A stretch of DNA of 43,540 bases, taken from the NCBI RefSeq assembly GCF_003432035.1, contig NZ_QOHO01000116.1:1-43540 (forward strand). Reading direction: 5' to 3'. A model generated the notes under the pieces. The model was not told the origin of the DNA and did not search any database. It saw nothing but the letters and a program-made list of their open reading frames with translations. Shown in pieces: positions 8,901-17,245 of the stretch. Numbering within the stretch: position 1 is the first letter of the stretch; the number at the start of each line of letters is the position of its first letter. Position numbers and translations under genes: made by a program. Source of the DNA: Lacrimispora amygdalina (GTDB lineage Bacteria > Bacillota > Clostridia > Lachnospirales > Lachnospiraceae).

Positions 8901-9421
8901 GCATCTTCTATTATAACATCAACGATCCGGTTGTGGACAAGGACGGTGAGATGACGCAGGAGGAGATATCAGGCCGGATTTTAAAACAGCTTCGCATGAA
9001 TGGGCTTGTTAACACAGATTTAAATGCCATTTCCCATCTGGATCATGAGATAGAGACAGAATCCGATGTGATACCGGTTGCCATGAAGAATGGAATCATT
9101 CAGGAGGCACGGTCATCAGTAGCAGGAGGAACTCGTTTTTCCGCTTTACGCCAGTATGTCCAGGAAAGGCTGAAAACAGAAGGTCGGGAAATCTTAGATG
9201 GGATTATTGATGTAAACCCTTATAAACAAGGGAATAAAACAGCCTGCGATTACTGCCCTTACCATGCTGTATGCGGGTTTGATTTAAAGACACAGGGGTA
9301 TGGTTTCAGGAAGTTCAAGGCTTTAAAATCTGAGGAAATATGGCCGGTTATTGAAGGAGAAACGCAGGAAGGAGAAGAACATGGCAATCACCTGGACAGA
9401 GGAACAGAAAGCAGTCATTGA
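5954..9421 (+). CDS. addB: AddB, helicase-nuclease subunit B
   Basis: AddB (about 1155 residues) is the second subunit of the AddAB double-strand-break resection enzyme, which processes DNA ends for RecA. Visible features are a P-loop GGSGSGKT at residues 8-15, the C-terminal RecB-like nuclease core with D938-Y939-K940 (IIDYKSG), and the four cysteines of the [4Fe-4S] 'iron staple' (C778 and C1098, C1101, C1107). The ATG at 5954 follows AAAGGAAG; the frame is open 9 codons earlier but the P-loop spacing fits this start. It overlaps addA by 41 bases, which suggests coupled translation. Length and motifs are normal for Firmicutes. Confidence 0.96.
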   Translation: MSLQFILGGSGSGKTRRLYTELIRQSVEEPDTQFFAIVPEQFTMQTQKEIVSLHPSFGVMNIDIVSFKRLAYRIFEELAVTNPQVLDDMGKSMVLRKVAADKKKSLVFYKEHLSKAGFISQLKSMLSELYQYGITPEMLGEKVPENVSPVLAQKLSDIAVVYQGFKEYIEGKFITSEEILDVLCNVLPRSELIKNSVITLDGYTGFTPVQYRILELFFRYSRKVVITVTMDPAENMSRKTGVQELFYMSRQMIKKLNDLAKETGISREKDILLSDHPAVRFLKEGKGAPCSLDFLEQNLYRYTGRSFKGQPESIHLYQTRNPSEEIAFVIRSMEENIRKNGLRYRDMAVITGNLSNYANEMIHQFQLSQVPYFLDDKKSILKNPMVELIRAAIEIVQKDFSYESVFRYIRTGLIVSQDRLDQADRLENYVIAMGIRGFKRWDAAFEGWYKGARELNLVELNQFKDEVMGPLKHLREEFKREDSTVKTMTAAVTALLMETGIEEKMLVFEKKFQDMGEFALAKEYGQVYGLVMDLFDRLAGLLGGEHVSRREYGEILDAGFAEIKVGVIPAAVDRVVVGDITRTRLDHIKVLYFVGVNDGLVPVKKEKSSLFTDREREFLSGHAIELAPTSMEEGFRQRFYLYLALTKPEKELVLSYSAMDGSGKSMRPSTLIGELKKLFPGLKESAPLKAGVPLTFREAKNQLAAGMREYGKNGEDSRILELLKAFLASADHKEEGRQLIEAAFYVYQQKGIGKAAARALYGSVINGSVTRMEQYASCAYAHFLSYGLELMERQEYELAAMDIGNLFHGSIDLWFARMKEEGRDFKTLTEEERKTMVHECVTRVTEEYGNTVLKSSARNAYLAGKVERITDRTVWALSEQLKKGDFTPVGFEVSFSADDHLKAMRLPLSKDESVHLRGRIDRMDLCEDEEAVYVKIIDYKSGSTAFDLTSLYYGLQLQLVVYMDAALEMEERKRPDKQVVPAGIFYYNINDPVVDKDGEMTQEEISGRILKQLRMNGLVNTDLNAISHLDHEIETESDVIPVAMKNGIIQEARSSVAGGTRFSALRQYVQERLKTEGREILDGIIDVNPYKQGNKTACDYCPYHAVCGFDLKTQGYGFRKFKALKSEEIWPVIEGETQEGEEHGNHLDRGTESSH

Positions 9422-12400
9422 AAGCAGGAACAGGAATCTCCTGGTATCGGCAGCAGCAGGAAGCGGTAAAACGGCTGTTCTGGTGGAACGCATCATACGG
9501 ATGATTACGGAGGGAGAGCATCCCCTTAAAATAGATCAGCTTCTGGTCATGACGTTTACAAAGGCTGCTGCAGACGAGATGCGGGAGCGGGTTTTAAAGG
9601 CGGTGGATGAGAAGCTGATGGAACAGCCGGATAATGATCATCTTCAAATGCAGGCAGCCATGATTCCCTACGCCCAGATTACGACCATAGACAGCTTCTG
9701 TCTGGGGATTATCAGAGAGCATTACAGCCGGTTAGACATTGATCCTGCCTTTCGTGTGGGAGATGAAGGAGAACTGATTCTTCTTCGTGGAGATGTGATG
9801 AGGGAGATGCTGGAGGAGTTCTACGAATCGGAGGACCCTTCCTTCGAATGTTTTGTGGAGACGTATGCCACCGGCAAGACAGACCGCGGAATTGAAGATT
9901 TTATCATGCAGGTATACCGCTTCTCCCAAAGCAATCCATGGCCGGAGGAATGGATAAACAACTGCAGGAAAGAACTTGAATCCTGTGATTTAAACCATAT
10001 GAAGGACACTGCATGGATGAGATTTTTGATGGAGGATGCCGCTCTTTTGCTTGAGGAACTCCTGATCCAGACAGAGGCAGCCATGGAGATCTGCCAGGAG
10101 GAAAACGGGCCGGAGGCATATCTTCCCATGCTGGCCGGTGATGCAGCCATGTTAAAATCACTTGGGGAAGCAGGAGATTACGAGACTTTAAACGGCAGGT
10201 TAAAAGAGGCAGCTTTTGCCAGACTTGCTTCTATACGAAGCAAAGACATTGATCCGGAGAAAAAAGCCGCTGTAACCGCGGTCAGGGACAGAGTGAAAAA
10301 GGGCGTTGGAAAGCTCTGCGATTTATACTGTTTTGAATCTCCCAAAGAAGTGGGAGCGGATATGGAAGGGACGAAAGAAGCTGTTTTCATGCTTCTTCAT
10401 CTTGCAGAGGAATATTCCCGCAGATACCAGGAGAAAAAAAAGGAACGGAATCTGGTAGATTTTAACGACCTGGAGCATTATGCTCTTGAGATTCTATTAA
10501 AGGAAGAAGACGGATTAAGGGTTCCGTCGGAAGCGGCTGACGAATTCAGCCGCCAGTTTGAGGAAATTCTGGTGGATGAATATCAGGACAGCAATGAGGT
10601 ACAGGAAGCACTGATCAACAGCATTTCAAGAGAACGGTTTGGCAGTCCCAACGTTTTCATGGTAGGAGATGTGAAACAGAGTATTTACCAGTTCCGTCTG
10701 GCAAGACCGCAGTTGTTCCTGGATAAGTACCAGAGGTATTCCAGTGAGGAAGGAAGTTATCAAAAGATTGAGCTGCACCAGAATTTCCGTAGCAGAGAAT
10801 CGGTATTAACCAGTATTAATGAGGTTTTTTATCAGATTATGACAAAAAATCTGGGGAATATCCGTTATACAAAGGAGACGGCACTTCACCCGGGAGCTGT
10901 CTTTTGCGAATCGGAGGGCCGGGTGGGGGAAAAGACGGAGCTCCTTCTTATCCATGGCTCATCAGAGCAGCTGAAGCAGCTTGATGAAGACACCGCAGAT
11001 TATACCAGCAGGGAAGCGGAGGCGAAGGTAATAGTCTCTAAAATCAGGGAACTTACGGATCCTGACGGGGGACTTCTCATCTGGGATAAAAACCTGGGTC
11101 AGACAGGTGGATACCGGGTATGCCAATACTCTGATATCGTTATCTTATTAAGAAGCTTAAGCGGATGGGCGGAGGAATTTGTCAATATTTTGATGAATGA
11201 GGGGATACCTGCCCACGCCGAACGAAAAACCGGATATTTTTCTGCAGCAGAAGTGGAGACGGTTCTATCCATGCTGAACATTATTGATAATCCCATGCAG
11301 GACATTCCGCTGGCTGCAGTTTTTAAATCTCCTGTTGCAGGGATTGATGACCAGGAGATGGCTCACCTCATGGCTGTATGGAAAAATGCTGATAAAAAGG
11401 GCCAGGACCGTGGGATTTATGGTGCGTGGCAGCACTATTTAAAGGAGTATGAAGATAAGGAAGATGAAACCGCCCCTGAACTTTTCAAAAAGCTTGCAGC
11501 ATTTTCCGAACAGCTTTCCAAGTACAGGGAAAAAGCTGCTTATCTTTCCATTCATGAGCTTCTTTATGATATCTATGAGGGTACCGGTTATTACGACTAT
11601 GTTTCCGCCATGCCTGGAGGTGAAGTCCGAAGGGCCAATCTTTCCATGCTTGTGGAAAAGGCGGCAGCCTATGAACAGACCAGCTACAGAGGGCTGTTTC
11701 ATTTTATCCGGTATATTGAAAATCTGAAAAAATATGATACGGATTTTGGAGAAGCCTCCCTTCTTGGCGAAGAGAATACGGTACGCGTCATGAGCATACA
11801 TAAGAGCAAGGGACTGGAATTTCCGGTTGTATTTCTGGCTGGAATGGGGAAAAAATTCAATAAACAGGATGCCTATGGAAAGCTTCTTATTGACCCTGAT
11901 CTGGGAATCGGAACAGATTACATAGATTTAGAAAAGCGGATTAAGGCACCTACCTTAAAAAAACACGTTTTAAAGAGAAAGACAGAATTAAGCGCTCTTG
12001 GAGAGGAACTTCGCGTGCTTTATGTTGCCATGACAAGAGCAAAAGAAAAGCTGATTATGACCGGACTGGACCGCTATCTGGATAAGAAATTTGAGCGTTA
12101 CGCATCTGTCATGAGAGCTCACGGCCAGATTCCATTTTCTTTTCTTTCCGGAGCAGATTCTTATTTAGACTGGCTGCTTATGAGTCTGTCCGGTAAATAT
12201 TCCCCTGAAGGTATTCTGTCGGAGGATGGGCAGGATACGGGGAATCTGGTTATGAAGGAACTGACGGTTTCCGGCCTGGTTATGGGAGAGATGAACCGTC
12301 AGGTGAGTAAGAAACTGACGAAAGAAAGTTTCCTGAGACTGGATACAAAAATAAGCTATGACCAGGAGTTTGAAAGAGGCTTAAAGGAGGCACTTTCCTA

Positions 12401-13076
12401 TCTGTATCCTTATGAAGAGGACATAAGGCTCCACACCAAGCTGACGGTTTCAGAACTGAAAAAGCAGGGGCAGTTTCTGGATGAAGAGGAGAGTGATTTT
12501 CTTCCCACAATTCCTGTTTTTTTAAGAGAAGAAGTAGAAGAAGAAAAGTCAGGAGGTGTCCGCCGTGGTACGGCTTATCACCGTGCTCTGGAGCTCCTTG
12601 ATTTTTCCAGGGTGAAGACAGCAGAGGATTTGACGGCTGCACTGGAAGAATTAAAAGGAGATGGACGGCTGAATGAGGAAAGCTTTGCCCTGCTGTCAAA
12701 ATCACAGCTTTTCGCATTTATAAACTCATCTTTAGGAAGGCGTCTGGCAGCAGCCCAGGAGAAAGGGCTGTTAAAACGGGAACAGCAGTTTGTGATCGGC
12801 ATACCGGCCAGGGAGATGGATGTGGCTGATTCCGATGAACGAATTCTCATACAGGGAATCATTGATGCTTATATAGAAGAAGAAGGGCAGCTGGTTTTAG
12901 TGGATTATAAGACGGATTTTTTAAGGGAAGGGGAAGAATCCATTCTTTTTGACCGTTATGGAATCCAGATGGAGTATTACAGACGTGCTCTGGAACAGAT
13001 CACAGGGAAAAAAGTGAAAGAGATGATTATCTACTCCTTCGCACTGAAAAAAGAAGTTGTAATAAACGGAACATAA
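9381..13076 (+). CDS. addA: AddA, helicase-nuclease subunit A
   Basis: AddA (1231 residues) is the UvrD/RecB-type 3'-5' helicase plus nuclease subunit that works with AddB in recombinational repair. Seen motifs: Walker A SAAAGSGKT with K30, Walker B VDEYQDSN, helicase motif V/VI stretches SIHKSKGLEFPVVF and LYVAMTRAKEKL, and the C-terminal nuclease core D1175-Y1176-K1177 (VDYKTD). The ATG at 9381 has AGGAAGGAG just upstream and lies within the 3' end of addB. selD follows after only 27 bases, so the selenium genes may be read from the same transcript. Confidence 0.97.
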   Translation: MAITWTEEQKAVIESRNRNLLVSAAAGSGKTAVLVERIIRMITEGEHPLKIDQLLVMTFTKAAADEMRERVLKAVDEKLMEQPDNDHLQMQAAMIPYAQITTIDSFCLGIIREHYSRLDIDPAFRVGDEGELILLRGDVMREMLEEFYESEDPSFECFVETYATGKTDRGIEDFIMQVYRFSQSNPWPEEWINNCRKELESCDLNHMKDTAWMRFLMEDAALLLEELLIQTEAAMEICQEENGPEAYLPMLAGDAAMLKSLGEAGDYETLNGRLKEAAFARLASIRSKDIDPEKKAAVTAVRDRVKKGVGKLCDLYCFESPKEVGADMEGTKEAVFMLLHLAEEYSRRYQEKKKERNLVDFNDLEHYALEILLKEEDGLRVPSEAADEFSRQFEEILVDEYQDSNEVQEALINSISRERFGSPNVFMVGDVKQSIYQFRLARPQLFLDKYQRYSSEEGSYQKIELHQNFRSRESVLTSINEVFYQIMTKNLGNIRYTKETALHPGAVFCESEGRVGEKTELLLIHGSSEQLKQLDEDTADYTSREAEAKVIVSKIRELTDPDGGLLIWDKNLGQTGGYRVCQYSDIVILLRSLSGWAEEFVNILMNEGIPAHAERKTGYFSAAEVETVLSMLNIIDNPMQDIPLAAVFKSPVAGIDDQEMAHLMAVWKNADKKGQDRGIYGAWQHYLKEYEDKEDETAPELFKKLAAFSEQLSKYREKAAYLSIHELLYDIYEGTGYYDYVSAMPGGEVRRANLSMLVEKAAAYEQTSYRGLFHFIRYIENLKKYDTDFGEASLLGEENTVRVMSIHKSKGLEFPVVFLAGMGKKFNKQDAYGKLLIDPDLGIGTDYIDLEKRIKAPTLKKHVLKRKTELSALGEELRVLYVAMTRAKEKLIMTGLDRYLDKKFERYASVMRAHGQIPFSFLSGADSYLDWLLMSLSGKYSPEGILSEDGQDTGNLVMKELTVSGLVMGEMNRQVSKKLTKESFLRLDTKISYDQEFERGLKEALSYLYPYEEDIRLHTKLTVSELKKQGQFLDEEESDFLPTIPVFLREEVEEEKSGGVRRGTAYHRALELLDFSRVKTAEDLTAALEELKGDGRLNEESFALLSKSQLFAFINSSLGRRLAAAQEKGLLKREQQFVIGIPAREMDVADSDERILIQGIIDAYIEEEGQLVLVDYKTDFLREGEESILFDRYGIQMEYYRRALEQITGKKVKEMIIYSFALKKEVVINGT

Positions 13077-13103
13077 TATCGTATAGAATGGAGATGGAAC
13101 CAT

Positions 13104-14159
13104 ATGATACCTGACAGTGAAGTAAGATTGACTCAAATGACGAAAACGGCTGGCTGTGCCGCGAAAATCGGTCCAGGTACACTGGCTGGAATTCTGGAGC
13201 ATTTACCGAAGTTTCAGGATCCCAGTCTTCTGGTGGGGATTGAAACATCTGATGATGGTGCGATATACAAGGTAAATGATGATCTTGCATTGATTCAGAC
13301 TCTGGATTTTTTCACACCTGTGGTCGATGACCCTTTTACATTCGGCCAGATAGCTGCTGCCAACGCGCTCAGTGATATTTACGCCATGGGGGGAGAGCCG
13401 AAGGTTGCTTTAAATATTGTAGCGTGGCCAAACTGCTTAAATCCCGGGATTCTGGGCAGGATATTAGAAGGCGGCGCGTCGAAGGTTCTGGAAGCAGGCG
13501 CCGTACTGGCAGGAGGCCATTCCATTCAGGATGAGGAACCCAAGTACGGACTCAGTGTGACCGGATTTGTCCATCCGGATAAGGTTTTTAAAAACTGTCA
13601 AGCCAGGCCTGGGGATGTTTTAATTCTCACAAAACCCCTGGGAACCGGAATCGTTAATACTGCTGTAAAGGCTGATTTAGCATCACAGGAAGCAAAAGAA
13701 GAAGTGATAAAGGTCATGACTTCCTTAAACCGGAAAGCCAAGCAGGTCATTGAACAATATGAGGTACACAGCTGCACCGATGTGACCGGTTTTGGTCTGG
13801 CAGGCCATTCCGTTGAGATGGCTGAAGGCAGCGGGGTCACTCTGGAATTTTCCGTGAGTGATCTTCCGGTTCAGAAGGAAGCTTTTGAGCTTGCAAGAAT
13901 GGGACTGGTGCCGGAAGGGGCGTATAAAAACCGTTCCTATACCAGTGAACGTGTGGATTACGCAGATATAGAGGAATGCATGATTGATATATTCTGTGAT
14001 CCCCAGACATCAGGCGGGCTGCTTATCAGTGTATCCAGAGAAGACGGAGAGCGAATTATGGAGGATTTTATACGAGTGGGTATGGAAACTACATGCCGGA
14101 TGGTCGGCAGAGTTACGAAGAAGCAGGAAAAGCCGGTAAAGCTGAGGAATCATTTATGA
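13104..14159 (+). CDS. selD: SelD, selenide water dikinase (cysteine form)
   Basis: SelD makes selenophosphate from selenide and ATP, the selenium donor for selenocysteine, selenouridine or the labile selenium of Mo hydroxylases. The 351-residue protein has the N-terminal active-site loop with C18 (where many relatives have selenocysteine) and K21 in AGCAAKIGPG. It also has the LDFFTPVVDDP and GAVLAGGHS motifs of the ATP-binding AIR-synthase fold. The start has GGAGATGG upstream. Its TGA stop overlaps the next ATG (ATGA). No selA, selB or tRNA-Sec is in the window. With yqeB and yqeC 20 kb away, it fits the third, hydroxylase-linked use of SelD. Whether the genome also makes selenocysteine cannot be seen. 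Confidence 0.96.
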   Translation: MIPDSEVRLTQMTKTAGCAAKIGPGTLAGILEHLPKFQDPSLLVGIETSDDGAIYKVNDDLALIQTLDFFTPVVDDPFTFGQIAAANALSDIYAMGGEPKVALNIVAWPNCLNPGILGRILEGGASKVLEAGAVLAGGHSIQDEEPKYGLSVTGFVHPDKVFKNCQARPGDVLILTKPLGTGIVNTAVKADLASQEAKEEVIKVMTSLNRKAKQVIEQYEVHSCTDVTGFGLAGHSVEMAEGSGVTLEFSVSDLPVQKEAFELARMGLVPEGAYKNRSYTSERVDYADIEECMIDIFCDPQTSGGLLISVSREDGERIMEDFIRVGMETTCRMVGRVTKKQEKPVKLRNHL

Positions 14160-15316
14160 TTTATCTGGATAATGCAGCAACTTCCCTGCAAAAACCGGAG
14201 GAAGTGAGGCTGGCGGTAGCTGACGCCATTCTTACCATGGGAAATCCCGGCAGAGGGATTTACGGCGCATCCCTTGATGCAGCCAGAATGATTTATGATA
14301 CCAGGAGTCTGGTCTCCCGGCTGTTTCATGCAAAAAATCCAGACCAGGTAGCATTTACAGCTAATTCAACAGAGAGCTTAAACCTGGCTGTTGAAGGAAT
14401 TATCCGTCCGGGGGATCATGTAATTACAACCATGATGGAGCACAATTCCGTACTCCGCCCTCTTTACCGTATGGAAGACAAGGGGGCAGAACTTACCATT
14501 TTGCCTGCAGATAAAGATGGCTGCATACGCTGGGAAGAGCTTGAGACTGCAGTTAAGAGCAATACGAGAGCTGTGATTTGTACCCATGCTTCTAATTTAA
14601 CTGGAAATGTAAATGACCTGGGGACAATAGGCAGAATTTGCAATAAACACGGAATTCTTTTCATTCTGGATGCCTCACAGACAGCCGGAGTGTTTGACAT
14701 TGATATGGAGGGAATGGGAATTGATGTTGTCTGCTTCACCGGACACAAGGGGCTTTTAGGTCCACAGGGAACCGGAGGAATCTGCGTAAGGGAAGGGGTA
14801 GATATTCAGCCTTTGATCGTAGGCGGAAGCGGGACACAGAGTTTCTTAAAGACACAGCCGGAGCAGATGCCGGAGCGTCTGGAAGCCGGGACATTAAACT
14901 GCCATGGCATTGCGGGGCTTCATGCAGCGCTTCTTTATATTGACCGGACGGGGATAGAGTTCATCCGTAAACGGGAACAGCTTCTGATGCGACGGTTTTA
15001 TGAAGGGGTGAAGGATATCCCCGGAGTTTCCGTCTACGGTGATTTTTCCCGGAAGAGCCTTGATGAGCGGGCACCGGTCGTAGCTTTAAATATTGGAGAT
15101 TTAGATTCTGGCCGGGTTGCAGACGAACTGGCGGTTTCTTATGATATCTATGCCAGGGCAGGCGCTCATTGTGCTCCCCTGATGCACCAGGCACTTGGAA
15201 CCGCAAAGCAGGGAGCAGTGCGTTTTTCCATGTCCCATTTCAATACAGAAGAGGAAATTGATCAGGCGGTAAAGGCGGTCAGAGAGCTGGGCAGATGGGG
15301 GCAGGAGATATTATGA
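14156..15316 (+). CDS. cysteine desulfurase / selenocysteine lyase-like PLP enzyme
   Basis: A 386-residue class-V aminotransferase of the SufS/CsdB group. It has the N-terminal YLDNAATS motif, the PLP lysine K198 in FTGHKGL, and the reactive cysteine C339 in HCAPL near the C-terminus. Such enzymes mobilise sulfur from cysteine or selenium from selenocysteine as a persulfide or perselenide. Its place between selD and a DUF3343 gene, with ATGA overlaps on both sides, points to selenium delivery to SelD. I chose the ATG at 14156, where homology begins; 21 upstream codons lie inside selD. This gene trio is known from genomes with selenium-dependent molybdenum hydroxylases. Confidence 0.9.
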   Translation: MIYLDNAATSLQKPEEVRLAVADAILTMGNPGRGIYGASLDAARMIYDTRSLVSRLFHAKNPDQVAFTANSTESLNLAVEGIIRPGDHVITTMMEHNSVLRPLYRMEDKGAELTILPADKDGCIRWEELETAVKSNTRAVICTHASNLTGNVNDLGTIGRICNKHGILFILDASQTAGVFDIDMEGMGIDVVCFTGHKGLLGPQGTGGICVREGVDIQPLIVGGSGTQSFLKTQPEQMPERLEAGTLNCHGIAGLHAALLYIDRTGIEFIRKREQLLMRRFYEGVKDIPGVSVYGDFSRKSLDERAPVVALNIGDLDSGRVADELAVSYDIYARAGAHCAPLMHQALGTAKQGAVRFSMSHFNTEEEIDQAVKAVRELGRWGQEIL

Positions 15317-15549
15317 GGCAGAAAGAGTTAAAGACCGTAGTGACATTTCATACTGTTACGGAAGCGATTGCCATGGAGACTGCGTGTATGAAAGAAAATA
15401 TTCCGGGAAGGATAATTCCGGTACCCAGGGAAATTAAAGCGGGCTGCGGACTTTCCTGGTCCATGCCTGTTTCCTGGGAGGGAGACTTAAGCCAATGGAT
15501 GGAAGAGAAAGGTCTTAAATGGGAATCAGTAGGGGAGTATTTCATTTGA
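15313..15549 (+). CDS. DUF3343 protein, putative Se/S carrier
   Basis: A 78-residue protein of the DUF3343 family, short and soluble. One conserved cysteine, C45, sits in the motif KAGCGLSW after a PVPREI stretch, a layout suggesting a thiol carrier. It starts at 15313 by an ATGA overlap with the desulfurase-like gene; the in-frame earlier codon at 15295 is unlikely. These proteins co-occur with SelD and NifS-like genes in genomes with Se-dependent hydroxylases. A role in handing perselenide or persulfide to SelD or to YqeB/YqeC is inference. Confidence 0.82.
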   Translation: MRQKELKTVVTFHTVTEAIAMETACMKENIPGRIIPVPREIKAGCGLSWSMPVSWEGDLSQWMEEKGLKWESVGEYFI

Positions 15550-15651
15550 TATTTTCAAATTATCATTTACACAAGAAAATAGTCGGAAAAATATGATATA
15601 TATACTAAAAAGACAGCATATAAGGACAAATGATTTAAAACAAAATTGGCA

Positions 15652-15681
15652 TTGACAAATAGTTTTACAATATGTTATAGT
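15652..15681 (+). promoter_or_regulatory. promoter of the guaD-permease operon
   Basis: TTGACA (15652-15657) and TATAGT (15676-15681) are spaced 18 bases apart and lie about 45 bases before the purine riboswitch aptamer. The stretch 15550-15650 upstream is AT-rich and shows no gene and no clear terminator for the selenium genes. Confidence 0.7.
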
Positions 15682-15727
15682 CAACCTGTCAGAGGTCACA
15701 AAATTTGTTAAGTATCAGTATTCAAAG

Positions 15728-15794
15728 AAACTTATATATGCTCATAATTGGATGAGTGTTTCTACCAACTACCGTAATAGTTGTCTATAAGTTT
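15728..15794 (+). ncRNA. purine riboswitch aptamer (guanine-class by C74), atypical
   Basis: A 9-bp P1 (AAACTTATA with TATAAGTTT) encloses two hairpins. P2 is GCTCAT/ATGAGT with a loop containing GG. P3 is CAACTA/TAGTTG with loop CCGTAA. The J2/3 core GTTTCTACC is fully conserved, and the GG and CC needed for the loop-loop kissing are present. J3/1 reads TC before P1, where the common sequence is AC; the C is the specificity base of guanine/xanthine-type, not adenine-type, members. Both loops are 6 nt, while 7 nt is usual. It precedes guanine deaminase and a purine permease, which supports the assignment. Confidence 0.88.
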
Positions 15795-15875
15795 CCTCGT
15801 GATGGGAAGGCGGCTTTTTTAGCTGTGCTATTTTTGTTCACGTTTGGAGCGACAAAAGGGAACGGTAGTTTTTTA
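15795..15875 (+). promoter_or_regulatory. putative riboswitch expression platform
   Basis: ACGGTAGTT (15862-15870), followed by more T, is exactly complementary to AACTACCGT (15767-15775) inside P3 of the aptamer. The 9-bp pairing would break the aptamer and end in a T-run, like a terminator, so ligand could prevent it. A weaker TTTCC/GGGAA stem lies at about 15792-15810. Which fold operates is not certain. Confidence 0.4.
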
Positions 15876-15942
15876 TTGCTTGGTTTTTAGGAACGTTGCA
15901 ATTTGGCTGCCGTATTTTTGTTTGTGCGGAACAGGAGGTTCT

Positions 15943-17223
15943 ATGACCGGTGATAGAAATTTTATACTAAAAGGAAACATTTGCTATAGTGAGGGTGTCC
16001 ATACGTTAAGAACGGTGGATCAGGGTTTTTTAATATGCCAGAATGGGAAGTCAGCCGGAGTATATCACAGCATACCGGAGCAGTTTAAGGATTTTTTGGT
16101 AATTGACTGTAACGATAAGCTGATTATACCGGGACTAGTCGATCTTCATATTCATGCACCCCAATATTCATTCCGCGGACTGTCCATGGATTTAGAGCTG
16201 TTAGACTGGCTGAATACCAATACGTTTCCGGAGGAAGCCAGATATGGCGATCTGGAATATGCAAAAAAGGCCTACCAGATATTTGCAGAAGCGATGAAGA
16301 AAAGCGGGACCACCAGAGCCTGTATATTTGCAACCATCCACGGACCGGCGACGGAGCTTTTAATGGATCTCATGGAAGAGACCGGTTTAAAGACGATGGT
16401 TGGAAAGGTCAATATGGACCGGAATGCACCGGATTATCTATGTGAGCCGGGTGCACAGGCGTCAGAGGCGGAAACTCTTTTATGGCTGTCTCATACAAGA
16501 GGGAAGTATAAGAATGTAACTCCGATTCTGACACCCAGATTTATTCCGTCCTGCACCGATGATCTCATGGAGCGGCTGGGAAGGCTGAAGCGGAAATACA
16601 GACTTCCGGTTCAGTCCCATTTGTCGGAGAATTTAAGTGAGATTGAATGGGTGAAGAGTTTATGTCCCAGTACCGGGTGTTACGGCGAAGCCTATGATCA
16701 GTTCGGCATGTTCGGTGGGGAGGAAAAGACTGTAATGGCACATTGCGTCTATTCGTCTGAGCAGGAGATTGAACTGATTAAAAAGCGGGGAGTTTATATT
16801 GCACACTGTCCCCAGTCCAACACCAACCTTGCTTCTGGAATTGCACCAGTCCGTACCTTTCTAGATCTGGAATTAAAGACAGGCTTAGGTACCGATGTAG
16901 CAGGGGGAAGCGGGGAATCCATATTCCGTGCCATGGCAGATGCCATATCCGTATCAAAGCTTCGGTGGCGCCTTGTGGATTCTTCATTAAAGCCTGTTAC
17001 GATTGAGGAAGCATTCTATCTGGGAACTCTGGGAGGAGGTTCTTTCTTTGGAAAGACAGGCAGCTTTCTGGAAGGTTATGAGTTTGATGCTCTGATTCTT
17101 GATGACAGCAGTTTAAGTCATCCCCAGCCGCTAAGTACGAGGGAACGGCTGGAACGTTTTATCTATCTGTCTGATGACAGACACATCACGGGGAAGTATG
17201 TGGAAGGGAAACGAATCTTTTAG
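15943..17223 (+). CDS. guaD: guanine deaminase
   Basis: A 426-residue amidohydrolase that converts guanine to xanthine and ammonia in the cytoplasm. Zn-binding features are H69 and H71 in VDLHIHAPQ, a later histidine in QSHLSEN, MAHCVY, and the final aspartate in GTDVAGGSG. The family's substrate-side motif LLDWLNTNTFPEEARY follows the first histidines. I chose the ATG at 15943, preceded by AGGAGG; the frame is open 33 codons further upstream but that would run into the riboswitch platform. The permease gene follows after 22 bases. It supplies xanthine to the hydroxylase encoded 15 kb downstream. Confidence 0.95.
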   Translation: MTGDRNFILKGNICYSEGVHTLRTVDQGFLICQNGKSAGVYHSIPEQFKDFLVIDCNDKLIIPGLVDLHIHAPQYSFRGLSMDLELLDWLNTNTFPEEARYGDLEYAKKAYQIFAEAMKKSGTTRACIFATIHGPATELLMDLMEETGLKTMVGKVNMDRNAPDYLCEPGAQASEAETLLWLSHTRGKYKNVTPILTPRFIPSCTDDLMERLGRLKRKYRLPVQSHLSENLSEIEWVKSLCPSTGCYGEAYDQFGMFGGEEKTVMAHCVYSSEQEIELIKKRGVYIAHCPQSNTNLASGIAPVRTFLDLELKTGLGTDVAGGSGESIFRAMADAISVSKLRWRLVDSSLKPVTIEEAFYLGTLGGGSFFGKTGSFLEGYEFDALILDDSSLSHPQPLSTRERLERFIYLSDDRHITGKYVEGKRIF

Positions 17224-17245
17224 AGCACCTAAGGAGGTAGGAAGT

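Noticed and set aside
13104..15549. Possible in-frame TGA selenocysteine codons in the selenium genes
   Set aside because: SelD has Cys (TGT) at the active site, and every gene here reaches its normal family length before its stop; no gene appears truncated at TGA.
15637..15651. A shared 15-base word AAAACAAAATTGGCA upstream of the guaD promoter and again at about 40276 upstream of the LytTR gene
   Set aside because: In an AT-rich 43-kb window one shared word of this length is near chance level, and the flanking bases do not match further.
15844..15942. N-terminal extension of guanine deaminase
   Set aside because: It begins at TTG in the riboswitch platform, has no amidohydrolase similarity, and the ATG at 15943 has AGGAGG.
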